39,167 bases of DNA from Flavobacteriaceae bacterium (lineage in GTDB: Bacteria > Bacteroidota > Bacteroidia > Flavobacteriales > Flavobacteriaceae), in assembly GCA_947373225.1 (NCBI GenBank), contig CANBWX010000017.1, forward strand, positions 1-39,167, given 5' to 3'. The position numbers and the translations under genes are program-made. Shown piece by piece: positions 24,971 through 33,304 of the stretch. Under the pieces are notes generated by a model. The model worked only from the letters and a program-made list of their open reading frames with translations, ran no database searches and was not told the DNA's origin. Each line of letters starts with the position of its first letter. The first letter of the stretch is position 1.

Positions 24971-27361
24971 ATGAAAAGAGTTATTAAAAAAGTTGCAGTA
25001 ATTGGATCCGGAATTATGGGTTCGGGAATTGCTTGTCATTTTGCCAACATCGGTGTCGAGGTTTTGCTTTTGGATATTGCACCAAGAGAGCTTACCGAGG
25101 TCGAAGCTAAGAAAGGATTGACATTAGAAAGCAAAATAGTGCGCAATCGCTTGGTGAATGAACATTTCCAAAATGCGCTAAAATCGAAACCATCGCCTAT
25201 TTATCACCCGAAATTTGCCAGCAGAATTACCACCGGAAATACCACCGATGATATCGCTAAAATTGCCAATGTAGATTGGATTATCGAAGTTGTTGTAGAA
25301 CGTTTAGATATCAAGAAATTGGTTTTCGAACAAATCGAGAAATTCCGCAAGCCGGGAACTTTAGTAACCTCAAATACATCTGGAATTCCAATTCATTTTA
25401 TGAGCGAAGGACGATCTGATGATTTTCAGAAACATTTTTGTGGAACCCACTTTTTTAACCCAGCGCGTTATTTAAAATTATTCGAAATTATTCCTGGTCC
25501 GCAAACTTCAACCGAAGTTTTGGACTTCCTTACAATATATGGAGAGAAATTCTTAGGCAAAACTTCGGTCGTTGCCAAAGACACTCCTGCTTTTATCGGA
25601 AACAGAATTGGAATTTACGGAATCCAAAGTTTATTCCATTTGGTCAAAGAATTGGGTTTAACCATCGAAGAAGTCGATAAATTAACAGGACCTGTTATTG
25701 GAAGACCAAAATCGGCGACTTTCAGAACGGTCGATGTGGTTGGTTTGGATACTTTAGTACACGTTGCCAACGGAATCTACGAAAACTGTCCGAATGACGA
25801 ACAACACGAATTGTTCCAATTACCAGATTTCATCACAAAAATGATGGAAAATAATTGGCTGGGAAGCAAAACAGGACAAGGTTTCTACAAAAAAGAAGGA
25901 CGAGATATTCTGACTTTGGATTTAAATACTTTAGAATATCGTCCTGCCAAAAAAGCTTCGTTTACAACTTTGGAACTAACAAAAACTATCGACAAACCAA
26001 TTAATCGTTTTAAGGTTTTGGTAAATGGAACTGATAAAGCGGGCGAATTCTACAGAAAAAGTTTCGCCGGAATGTTTGCTTATGTTTCTAATAGAATTCC
26101 AGAAATTTCGAATGAATTATACAAAATCGACGATGCTATGAAAGCAGGTTTTGGTTGGGAAAACGGCCCTTTCGAAATTTGGGATGCCATTGGCGTAGCA
26201 AAAGGAATCGAAATCATGAAAGCCGAAGGTTTAGAACCAAATGCTTGGGTGAATGAAATGTTAGCTTCTGGAAATTCGAATTTTTATACTGTAAAAGAAG
26301 GGGCAACATATTTTTACAACATTCCAAATAAAACGCAAACAAAAGTTCCAGGACAAGATGCTTTTATCATCCTGAACAACATTCGCGAAAGCAAAAAAAT
26401 ATGGAGTAATAGCGGTGCCATTATCCAAGATTTAGGCGACGGAATTTTGAATTTAGAATTTCAATCGAAAATGAATACCATAGGTGGAGACGTTTTACAA
26501 GCCATAAACAAAGCAATTGATTTATCCGAAAAAGAATATCAAGGTTTAGTTATTGGAAACCAAGGAGCGAATTTCTCCGTTGGTGCCAATATCGGAATGA
26601 TCTTTATGATGGCTGTCGAACAAGAATATGAAGAGCTGAATATGGCTATAAAAATGTTCCAAGACACGATGATGCGCGTACGCTATTCTGGAATTCCAGT
26701 AATCGTTGCGCCACACGGAATGACTTTGGGCGGCGGTTGTGAAATGAGCATGCACGCCGATAAAGTGGTTGCTGCTGCAGAAACGTATATTGGTTTGGTC
26801 GAATTTGGAGTTGGAGTAATTCCAGGAGGTGGCGGATCGAAAGAAATGGCGTTAAGAGCTTCGGATTTATTTCGCAAAAACGATGTGGAATTGAATGTAT
26901 TACAAGAATATTTCTTGACTGTGGCTATGGCCAAAGTTTCGACTTCGGCTCATGAAGCCTTTGATTTAGGAGTTTTACAACACGGAAAAGATGTTGTGGT
27001 TGTGAACAAAGACCGTCAAATTGCCGAAGCCAAAAAACACGCTTTGATAATGGCAGAAGCTGGTTACACCCAACCTATTCGCAGAAATGATGTGAAAGTT
27101 TTGGGAAAACAAGCTTTGGGAATGTTCTTAGTGGGAACGGACCAAATGGAAGCCGGAAAATACATCTCGGAACACGACAAGAAAATTGCTAATAAACTCG
27201 CTTATGTAATGGCTGGTGGCGATTTATCCGAACCAACATTGGTATCCGAACAATATTTATTGGATATTGAAAGAGAAGCTTTTTTGAGTTTATGCACCGA
27301 AAGAAAAACATTGGAACGCATCCAATTTATGTTAACCAAAGGGAAACCGTTGAGAAATTAA
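24971..27361 (+). CDS. 3-hydroxyacyl-CoA dehydrogenase / enoyl-CoA hydratase multifunctional enzyme
   Basis: A 796-residue fusion of the FadN type: dehydrogenase first, hydratase last (the reverse order of E. coli FadB). The NAD motif VAVIGSGIMGSGIACHFANI lies near residues 9-28, with GTHFFNPARYLKLFEIIPG near 158-176 containing the catalytic His. A C-terminal dehydrogenase region (GRPKSATFRTVDVVGLDT) follows. The crotonase domain is near 490-680, with oxyanion-hole segments ANFSVGANIGMIFMM and APHGMTLGGGCEMSMHAD and VGVIPGGGGSKEMALRAS. It performs two steps of beta-oxidation. Second gene of the MarR operon, 92 bases before the thiolase. Confidence 0.93.
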   Translation: MKRVIKKVAVIGSGIMGSGIACHFANIGVEVLLLDIAPRELTEVEAKKGLTLESKIVRNRLVNEHFQNALKSKPSPIYHPKFASRITTGNTTDDIAKIANVDWIIEVVVERLDIKKLVFEQIEKFRKPGTLVTSNTSGIPIHFMSEGRSDDFQKHFCGTHFFNPARYLKLFEIIPGPQTSTEVLDFLTIYGEKFLGKTSVVAKDTPAFIGNRIGIYGIQSLFHLVKELGLTIEEVDKLTGPVIGRPKSATFRTVDVVGLDTLVHVANGIYENCPNDEQHELFQLPDFITKMMENNWLGSKTGQGFYKKEGRDILTLDLNTLEYRPAKKASFTTLELTKTIDKPINRFKVLVNGTDKAGEFYRKSFAGMFAYVSNRIPEISNELYKIDDAMKAGFGWENGPFEIWDAIGVAKGIEIMKAEGLEPNAWVNEMLASGNSNFYTVKEGATYFYNIPNKTQTKVPGQDAFIILNNIRESKKIWSNSGAIIQDLGDGILNLEFQSKMNTIGGDVLQAINKAIDLSEKEYQGLVIGNQGANFSVGANIGMIFMMAVEQEYEELNMAIKMFQDTMMRVRYSGIPVIVAPHGMTLGGGCEMSMHADKVVAAAETYIGLVEFGVGVIPGGGGSKEMALRASDLFRKNDVELNVLQEYFLTVAMAKVSTSAHEAFDLGVLQHGKDVVVVNKDRQIAEAKKHALIMAEAGYTQPIRRNDVKVLGKQALGMFLVGTDQMEAGKYISEHDKKIANKLAYVMAGGDLSEPTLVSEQYLLDIEREAFLSLCTERKTLERIQFMLTKGKPLRN

Positions 27362-27452
27362 TTTTAAATTAAAAATGTTGAATTTTAAATGTTTAGAAAA
27401 TATTTAAGTCAACCAATAATTTAAAATTTATAATTCAAAATTTAAAATAATT

Positions 27453-28634
27453 ATGAAAACAGCCTATATAGTAAAAGCATACAGAACTGCCGTGGGGAAA
27501 GCACCAAAAGGAGTATTTAGATTCAAGCGTCCTGATGAATTAGCTGCAGAAACCATTCAATTTATGATGAATGAATTACCGGATTTCGACAAGAAACGAA
27601 TTGATGACGTCATGGTTGGAAACGCAATGCCAGAAGCCGAACAAGGTCTGAACGTGGGACGATTAATTTCCCTAATGGGATTGAAAATCGAAGATGTTCC
27701 GGGTGTAACAGTTAATAGATATTGCGCTTCGGGATTAGAAACTATTGGGATGGCTACAGCCAAAATTCAGTCAGGAATGGCGGATTGTATTATTGCTGGT
27801 GGAGCTGAAAGCATGAGTTTTATTCCTATGGGCGGTTACAAACCAACTCCTGATTATGCAGTTGCAGCAGCTGGTCACGAAGATTATTATTGGGGAATGG
27901 GTTTGACCGCCGAAGCCGTTGCCAAACAATACAACATTTCTAGAGCCGATCAAGATGAGTTCGCTTTTCAATCCCACAATAAAGCCTTGAAAGCGCAAGC
28001 AGATGGTAAATTTGACAAGCAAATTGTTCCCATAACTATCGAGCAAACTTTCATTAATGAAAATGGCAAAAAAGAAACCAAATCATACGTTGTAAATAAA
28101 GATGAAGGTCCAAGAGCAGGAACTTCGGTTGAAGCTTTATCAGGATTAAGAGCCGTTTTTGCCGCCGACGGAAGTGTAACAGCTGGGAACTCTTCGCAAA
28201 TGAGTGATGGAGCTGCTTTTGTTTTGATCATGAGCGAAGAAATGGTCAAAGAATTAAACCTTACTCCTATTGCACGTTTGGTCAACTTTGCTTCGGCAGG
28301 AGTTGAACCAAGAATTATGGGAATTGGCCCCGTGAAAGCAATTCCGAAGGCTTTGAAACAAGCTGGATTGCAATTAAAAGATATTGATTTAATCGAATTA
28401 AACGAAGCTTTTGCCTCGCAATCATTGGCAGTAATTCGGGAATTAGACATCAATCCAGACATCGTAAATGTCAATGGTGGCGCGATTGCATTAGGTCATC
28501 CACTAGGTTGTACAGGTGCAAAATTATCGGTTCAACTATTCGACGAAATGAAAAGACGTGGAAATAAATATGGAATTGTCAGTATGTGTGTGGGAACTGG
28601 ACAAGGAAGCGCGGGAATTTACGAATTATTGTAA
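27453..28634 (+). CDS. fadA: acetyl-CoA C-acyltransferase (3-ketoacyl-CoA thiolase)
   Basis: A 393-residue thiolase that cleaves 3-ketoacyl-CoA with CoA, the last step of a beta-oxidation round. The nucleophile C91 is in VNRYCASGLETI, H349 in GGAIALGHPLGCTGAK, and C379 in SMCVGTGQGSAGIYELL, so the full catalytic triad is present. The N-terminal AYIVKAYRTAVGKAPKG is typical. Genes on both sides complete the pathway: the dehydrogenase/hydratase upstream and the acyl-CoA dehydrogenase downstream. The symbol is by function. Confidence 0.94.
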   Translation: MKTAYIVKAYRTAVGKAPKGVFRFKRPDELAAETIQFMMNELPDFDKKRIDDVMVGNAMPEAEQGLNVGRLISLMGLKIEDVPGVTVNRYCASGLETIGMATAKIQSGMADCIIAGGAESMSFIPMGGYKPTPDYAVAAAGHEDYYWGMGLTAEAVAKQYNISRADQDEFAFQSHNKALKAQADGKFDKQIVPITIEQTFINENGKKETKSYVVNKDEGPRAGTSVEALSGLRAVFAADGSVTAGNSSQMSDGAAFVLIMSEEMVKELNLTPIARLVNFASAGVEPRIMGIGPVKAIPKALKQAGLQLKDIDLIELNEAFASQSLAVIRELDINPDIVNVNGGAIALGHPLGCTGAKLSVQLFDEMKRRGNKYGIVSMCVGTGQGSAGIYELL

Positions 28635-28653
28635 TTAACTAATATTTCTCCAT

Positions 28654-28720
28654 TTTTTGTCATTCCGAAGGAATCTCATTTAGTAATACTCTTTAAGAGA
28701 TTCCTTCAGAATGACAAAAA
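28654..28720. repeat. long near-perfect inverted repeat in the fadA-acyl-CoA dehydrogenase gap
   Basis: The 24-base arms 28654-28677 and 28697-28720 are reverse complements with a single mismatch, around a 19-base loop. They contain GTCATTCCGAAGGAATCTC, a word I associate with dispersed intergenic repeats in this group. It fills most of the 125-base gap inside the beta-oxidation gene run and could stabilise or partly terminate the mRNA; no T-run follows. Confidence 0.75.
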
Positions 28721-28759
28721 GAGTAAATAAACCTTTTTTAATAAGAAAAAAACATAGTC

Positions 28760-30550
28760 ATGGAAGATAAAACTCGCGGTGGTCAATTCATCGTAAAAGA
28801 AACAAAATGCGAAGATGTCTTCACACCAGAAGATTTCAATGAAGAGCAATTAATGATGCGCGACTCGGTTAAGGAGTTTGTGGACAAAGAAGTTTGGCCA
28901 AACAAAGACCGATTTGAGAAAAAAGAGTACGCTCTTACCGAAGAAACCATGAAGAAAGCCGGTGATTTAGGTTTTCTAAGCGTAGCCGTTCCCGAAGCTT
29001 ATGGTGGAATGGGTATGGGATTTGTAAATACGGTTTTGGTTTGCGATTATATTTCGGGAGCAACAGGTTCGTTTTCGACGGCTTTTGGAGCGCATACCGG
29101 AATTGGAACGATGCCGATTACTTTGTATGGAACCGAAGAACAAAAACAAAAATACGTACCAAAATTAGCTTCTGGCGAATGGTTTGGTGCTTATTGTTTG
29201 ACAGAACCAGGCGCAGGATCGGATGCGAATTCAGGAAAAACAAAAGCAGTTTTATCCGATGATGGTACCCATTATAAAATTACAGGAGGAAAAATGTGGA
29301 TTTCTAATGCAGGTTTTTGCTCGTTATTCATTGTTTTTGCACGTATTGAAAATGATAAAAATATTACTGGTTTCATTGTCGAAAATGATCCAAGTAATGG
29401 AATTTCAATGGGCGAAGAAGAACATAAATTAGGAATTCGTGCTTCCTCTACTCGTCAGGTTTTCTTTGCTGAGACAAAAGTTCCAGTTGAAAATATGCTT
29501 TCTGAAAGAGGAAATGGTTTCAAAATTGCCATGAATGCTTTAAATGTTGGACGTATAAAACTAGCCGCAGCTTGCCTTGACGCACAACGCCGAGTTACGA
29601 CAAACGCGACAAAATATGCTAACGAAAGAGTTCAGTTTAATACTCCTATTTCTCAATTTGGTGCTATTCGTCTAAAACTTGCTGAAATGGCGACAAGCTG
29701 TTACGCAGGCGAAAGTGCCACTTACAGAGCTGCAAAAGATATTGAAGATCGTATTTTAGCTCGCGAAGCTGAAGGAACGTCCCATCAAGAAGCGGAACTA
29801 AAAGGTGTTGAAGAATATGCTATAGAATGTTCCATATTAAAAGTGGCAGTTTCTGAAGATATTCAAAATTGTGCCGATGAAGGAATTCAGATTTTCGGCG
29901 GAATGGGATTCTCCGAGGATACTCCAATGGAAAGTGCTTGGCGTGATGCCCGAATTGCACGTATTTACGAAGGTACAAATGAAATTAACAGAATGCTTTC
30001 GGTAGGAATGTTGATTAAAAAAGCATTCAAAGGTCACGTTGATTTATTAGGTCCAGCCACAAAAGTACAAGAAGAATTAATGGGAATTCCCTCTTTTGAT
30101 ACGCCTGATTATTCGGAATTATTTGCCGAAGAAAAAGAGATGATTGGCAAATTGAAAAAAGCATTCTTAATGGTTGCTGGTGGTGCAGTTCAAAAATACG
30201 GACCCGATTTAGATGCGCATCAACAATTATTGATGGCTGCTGCCGATATTTTAATCGAAATTTATATGGCAGAAAGCACGCTTCTTAGAACAGAAAAATT
30301 AGCCAAAAAAGAAGGCCAAGAAAAAGTAAAAGAACAAATTGCAATGGCAAAATTGTACTTGTACAAAGCTGTTGATGTAGTCACTCAAAAAGGGAAAGAA
30401 AGTGTTATTTCTTTTGCCGAAGGCGATGAACAACGCATGATGTTAATGGGATTGCGCCGATTCACAAAATACACTAATATGCCCAATATCATTGAAATAA
30501 GAGAAATAATTACAACAAAATTAGTATCAGAAAACCAATACTGTTTCTAA
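28760..30550 (+). CDS. acyl-CoA dehydrogenase
   Basis: A 596-residue FAD enzyme that introduces the 2,3 double bond in acyl-CoA. The N-terminal helical domain begins TPEDFNEEQLMMRDSVKEFV; FAD/substrate motifs AYCLTEPGAGSDANSGKTKA (about 144-163) and KMWISNAGFCSLFIVFARI are visible; the third domain includes QIFGGMGFSEDTPMESAWRD and RIYEGTNEINRMLSVGML (near residue 415), which includes the conserved acid. A C-terminal extension of about 170 residues makes it resemble the very-long-chain (ACADVL-like) subgroup. It is the last gene of the beta-oxidation run and is followed by a terminator. Confidence 0.93.
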   Translation: MEDKTRGGQFIVKETKCEDVFTPEDFNEEQLMMRDSVKEFVDKEVWPNKDRFEKKEYALTEETMKKAGDLGFLSVAVPEAYGGMGMGFVNTVLVCDYISGATGSFSTAFGAHTGIGTMPITLYGTEEQKQKYVPKLASGEWFGAYCLTEPGAGSDANSGKTKAVLSDDGTHYKITGGKMWISNAGFCSLFIVFARIENDKNITGFIVENDPSNGISMGEEEHKLGIRASSTRQVFFAETKVPVENMLSERGNGFKIAMNALNVGRIKLAAACLDAQRRVTTNATKYANERVQFNTPISQFGAIRLKLAEMATSCYAGESATYRAAKDIEDRILAREAEGTSHQEAELKGVEEYAIECSILKVAVSEDIQNCADEGIQIFGGMGFSEDTPMESAWRDARIARIYEGTNEINRMLSVGMLIKKAFKGHVDLLGPATKVQEELMGIPSFDTPDYSELFAEEKEMIGKLKKAFLMVAGGAVQKYGPDLDAHQQLLMAAADILIEIYMAESTLLRTEKLAKKEGQEKVKEQIAMAKLYLYKAVDVVTQKGKESVISFAEGDEQRMMLMGLRRFTKYTNMPNIIEIREIITTKLVSENQYCF

Positions 30551-30587
30551 TAATAAAGACAGTTTTAACTAGTCTCATTTGATAAGA

Positions 30588-30625
30588 AAACCGCCGCTGT
30601 TGCTATACAGCGCGGTTTTTTTTAT
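30588..30625 (+). terminator. terminator after the acyl-CoA dehydrogenase gene
   Basis: AAACCGCCGCTGT pairs with ACAGCGCGGTTT with one bulged C around a short loop and leads into a T-run. On the minus strand it may also serve the convergent gene ending at 30639. Confidence 0.82.
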
Positions 30626-30638
30626 TTTAATAAATTAT

Positions 30639-31895
30639 CTAAAAAGTTTCCCCAGCATTAAGGTAAAACGCCTTCGATTTGTTGCCCAAAGCATAATTGA
30701 GGACAAGATTGGTTCGTGTGGCTTTATCAATTAAAATGCGCAAACCTATGCCCATAGCGGGTTGTATGTATTGAAAAAGTCGAATGTCTCTATCTTTATC
30801 GCTTGTACTGGTAAAATTTGTAAATAGCGTTCCGCTAATCAATTGATTGCGACTAATAGGGAATCGATATTCTGTTTCGAGATAAGTTAAATTATAACCT
30901 CGAAACAATCCTTGGGTATATCCTTTTCCGCTGCGGCTCCGCTGATCCCAACCTATTGCAGGCAAATTAAGATAAGGCACTTTTCCGCTTGTAATAAACT
31001 GGCCGTAAGTCCAAATACTAAAAACATGTTGGTTATTCGTTTTACTAAGAGGAATAAAATATCTAAATTCTGTATAAAGCACGGTACTTGCAGCCTGATT
31101 TTTATTTAAAGCTGGATTCATCCGATAATTAACATTCGCAAACCAGCCATGATTCGTATTAATTTGGTTATCTCTTGAATCAAATACCATATTTAGGCTT
31201 ACACCATTTACATTATAAGCGGTGTCACTAAAGCCTTTTTTCTGATTATAGATATAATGTTCCGTAAAAATACCTTTAGTAACATTAAGATTATAATCTT
31301 GTATCGAAGAATAATCATCCAAATGAATTCCAGTACCGATATAAAAATTCCCTTTTATCTTCCAAGATATTGTTTGGTGAAATTTTAGATAATTGTATTC
31401 CATTGGTTCTTTTAATGTGTTAATATCAAAGGGTTTATTATTTCCAAAAACGGGTACTATATCTGACCCAAGCCCATAATTATCTTGCGAAAAAATATAA
31501 AAACGCCAATCTCCACTAAGAAATATTTTATTATCCCGAAGCATGACATTATTTTTAAAATTGACAATTAATTGATTTTTTCCAGTATAAATAATACCTA
31601 AGTTAATGGTTGAATATTTATCACCTATATTAATCCCTTTAAATGTGTATTGCCCCACCGCACCATAAACAAATCCTGTTGCGGGTTGCGAACCAATAAT
31701 AGGAATTACAAGAAAAAAATTGTTCTGTATTGGGTTGATTACAAGCAATGAATCTTTCTTTTTAAAAATATCAGGAAGTGATTTTATCTTTTGATACTGA
31801 GTTGTTTGGGCAAAAACATTTAATTGCAAAAATAAAACCAACAATAAAGTTGAACTAATACATATAAAGTATTTACTTTTTAAAATAGTTGTCAT
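30639..31895 (-). CDS. BamA/TamA-type (Omp85 surface-antigen) outer-membrane protein
   Basis: A 418-residue outer-membrane beta-barrel. A signal peptide (ILKSKYFICISSTLLLVLFL...NVFAQ) precedes the mature protein. Alternating amphipathic strands fill the sequence (YSTINLGIIYTGKNQLIVNF, GDWRFYIFSQDNYGLGSD, GVSLNMVFDSRDNQINTNHG, TVLYTEFRYFIPLS). The RGY motif GLFRGYNLTYLETEYRFPIS matches the D15/Omp85 L6 signature, and the chain ends with an aromatic residue (GETF). The short N-terminus leaves no room for POTRA domains, so it is unlikely to be BamA itself; function unknown. Confidence 0.78.
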   Translation of the reverse strand: MTTILKSKYFICISSTLLLVLFLQLNVFAQTTQYQKIKSLPDIFKKKDSLLVINPIQNNFFLVIPIIGSQPATGFVYGAVGQYTFKGINIGDKYSTINLGIIYTGKNQLIVNFKNNVMLRDNKIFLSGDWRFYIFSQDNYGLGSDIVPVFGNNKPFDINTLKEPMEYNYLKFHQTISWKIKGNFYIGTGIHLDDYSSIQDYNLNVTKGIFTEHYIYNQKKGFSDTAYNVNGVSLNMVFDSRDNQINTNHGWFANVNYRMNPALNKNQAASTVLYTEFRYFIPLSKTNNQHVFSIWTYGQFITSGKVPYLNLPAIGWDQRSRSGKGYTQGLFRGYNLTYLETEYRFPISRNQLISGTLFTNFTSTSDKDRDIRLFQYIQPAMGIGLRILIDKATRTNLVLNYALGNKSKAFYLNAGETF

Positions 31896-32081
31896 GTAAC
31901 TTATTTTGTTTTTGCTAAATTAATAAATCCAAAAGTTATAAATCATTTATAAGATTTCTATTTAGTCTGAAATAACCTAATGGTATTTATAATTTAAAAC
32001 CAAATCAGATTTTAAGAAAACTTTATTCTTTAATTTACATTTAATGAGTAATTTTATAGAAAATAATTTAATCTAAATACT

Positions 32082-32609
32082 ATGAAAAAAATAATCTTTT
32101 CTATCGTGCTAATCATAGCCGTAATAATTGGGTGTAAAACGAAAAGTAACTCAAGTGATTCGAAAAATTTAAACATTGCTTTTGAATCAAAAAGTAATAG
32201 TACAGTAACTGGAACAGCAACTTTTATTGAAAAAAATGGAAAAGTGACTTTTGTTGCAAAATTAGCAGGATTAAAACCTGGTGTACATGCCATACATATT
32301 CACGAAAAATCAGATTGTTCAGCAGCAGATGGAAGTTCGGCAGGAGGACATTGGAATCCTACCTTCAAAAAACATGGGAAATGGGGAGTTGGAGAATATC
32401 ATAGAGGCGATATTGGTAATTTTATTGCCGATGAAAAAGGAAATGGAACGATCACTATGACCACAGATGAATGGTGTATTGGTTGCGAAGATGCTACAAA
32501 AAACATCCTTGGAAAAGGACTAATTGTTCATCAAGGGACCGATGATTTTACTACACAACCAGCTGGAAATGCTGGAGCTAGAGTTGCTTGTTCGGCAATT
32601 ATAAAATAA
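32082..32609 (+). CDS. sodC: Cu/Zn superoxide dismutase lipoprotein
   Basis: A 175-residue protein with a lipoprotein signal (MKKIIFSIVLIIAVIIGC, lipid Cys18). The metal ligands of the SodC family are all present with the expected spacing: H72, H74, H90, H98, H107, D110 and H150, in VHAIHIHEKSDC, GGHWNP, KKHGKWG, EYHRGDIGN and GLIVHQGTDD. C79 and C170 can form the conserved disulfide. It dismutates superoxide in the periplasm or at the outer membrane. A YdeI-like gene follows within 12 bases. Confidence 0.95.
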   Translation: MKKIIFSIVLIIAVIIGCKTKSNSSDSKNLNIAFESKSNSTVTGTATFIEKNGKVTFVAKLAGLKPGVHAIHIHEKSDCSAADGSSAGGHWNPTFKKHGKWGVGEYHRGDIGNFIADEKGNGTITMTTDEWCIGCEDATKNILGKGLIVHQGTDDFTTQPAGNAGARVACSAIIK

Positions 32610-32621
32610 ATTTCAAAATAT

Positions 32622-33191
32622 TTGGCACAAAAAGAACATCACTATTTTAAAAATGCCAAAGAATGGCGTAAATGGTTACACGAAAATCATGCTGCTTCTA
32701 CGGGTATTTATATAATTTTCTATAAAGTAAGTAGCAAGTTTGAAAGTATGCGATGGGAAGAAGCTGTTCAGGTTGCAATTTGCTACGGTTGGATTGATTC
32801 GACAGTAAAAAAGATGGATGAAGAATGCCGTAAACAAGTTTTTTCGCCAAGAAAAGACAAAAGCGTTTGGAGTAAATTGAACAAATCCTATATCGAAAAA
32901 CTCCTAAAAGAGAATTTAATTCACACAAGTGGATTAGCAAAAATTGAAATCGCCAAGCAAAATGGTTCATGGATTTCATTAGACGCTGTTGAAGATTTAA
33001 TTATTCCAGAAGATTTAAAATTGGCATTTGAACAGAATGAAATTGCTTTTGAAAATTATAAAAATTTCAGTCCCTCCTATAGAAAAAGTTATCTCTATTG
33101 GCTAAATCAAGCAAAAAGAGAAGAAACTCGAAATAGTAGAATAAATCAAATTATAATTTTCTGTAGTCAAAATAAAAAATCAAGAGAATAG
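32622..33191 (+). CDS. YdeI/OmpD-associated family protein
   Basis: A 189-residue soluble protein. It begins with a TTG codon at 32622 (no ATG is nearby in frame and the N-terminus HHYFKNAKEWRKWLHENH matches the family start). The signature region RWEEAVQVAICYGWIDSTVK (about 44-63) and the YdeI-type FSPRKDKSVWSKLNKSYIEK (about 74-93) are visible, as is the C-terminal SYRKSYLYWLNQAKREETRN. Function is not established; the E. coli homologue is linked to antimicrobial-peptide resistance. It is probably cotranscribed with sodC (12-base gap). Confidence 0.85.
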   Translation: MAQKEHHYFKNAKEWRKWLHENHAASTGIYIIFYKVSSKFESMRWEEAVQVAICYGWIDSTVKKMDEECRKQVFSPRKDKSVWSKLNKSYIEKLLKENLIHTSGLAKIEIAKQNGSWISLDAVEDLIIPEDLKLAFEQNEIAFENYKNFSPSYRKSYLYWLNQAKREETRNSRINQIIIFCSQNKKSRE

Positions 33192-33210
33192 TTTTCTTAA
33201 AAAATTACAA

Positions 33211-33247
33211 AAAACTGTCTTGTCAACATAAACAAGACGGTTTTTTT
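33211..33247 (+). terminator. terminator of the sodC/YdeI unit
   Basis: AAAACTGTCTTGT (33211-33223) pairs with ACAAGACGGTTTT (33232-33244; one G-T pair) and runs into T's to 33247, 20 bases after the stop codon. Confidence 0.85.
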
Positions 33248-33304
33248 ATTTTAAATTAATACAAAACCACAAAAAAACATAAATTTGCAATTCAAAATAA
33301 AGCA

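Noticed and set aside
27968..28474. A long minus-strand frame of 168 codons opposite the thiolase gene
   Set aside because: The thiolase frame carries all catalytic residues; the opposite frame is a by-product of codon bias with Ser/Pro-rich low-complexity content.
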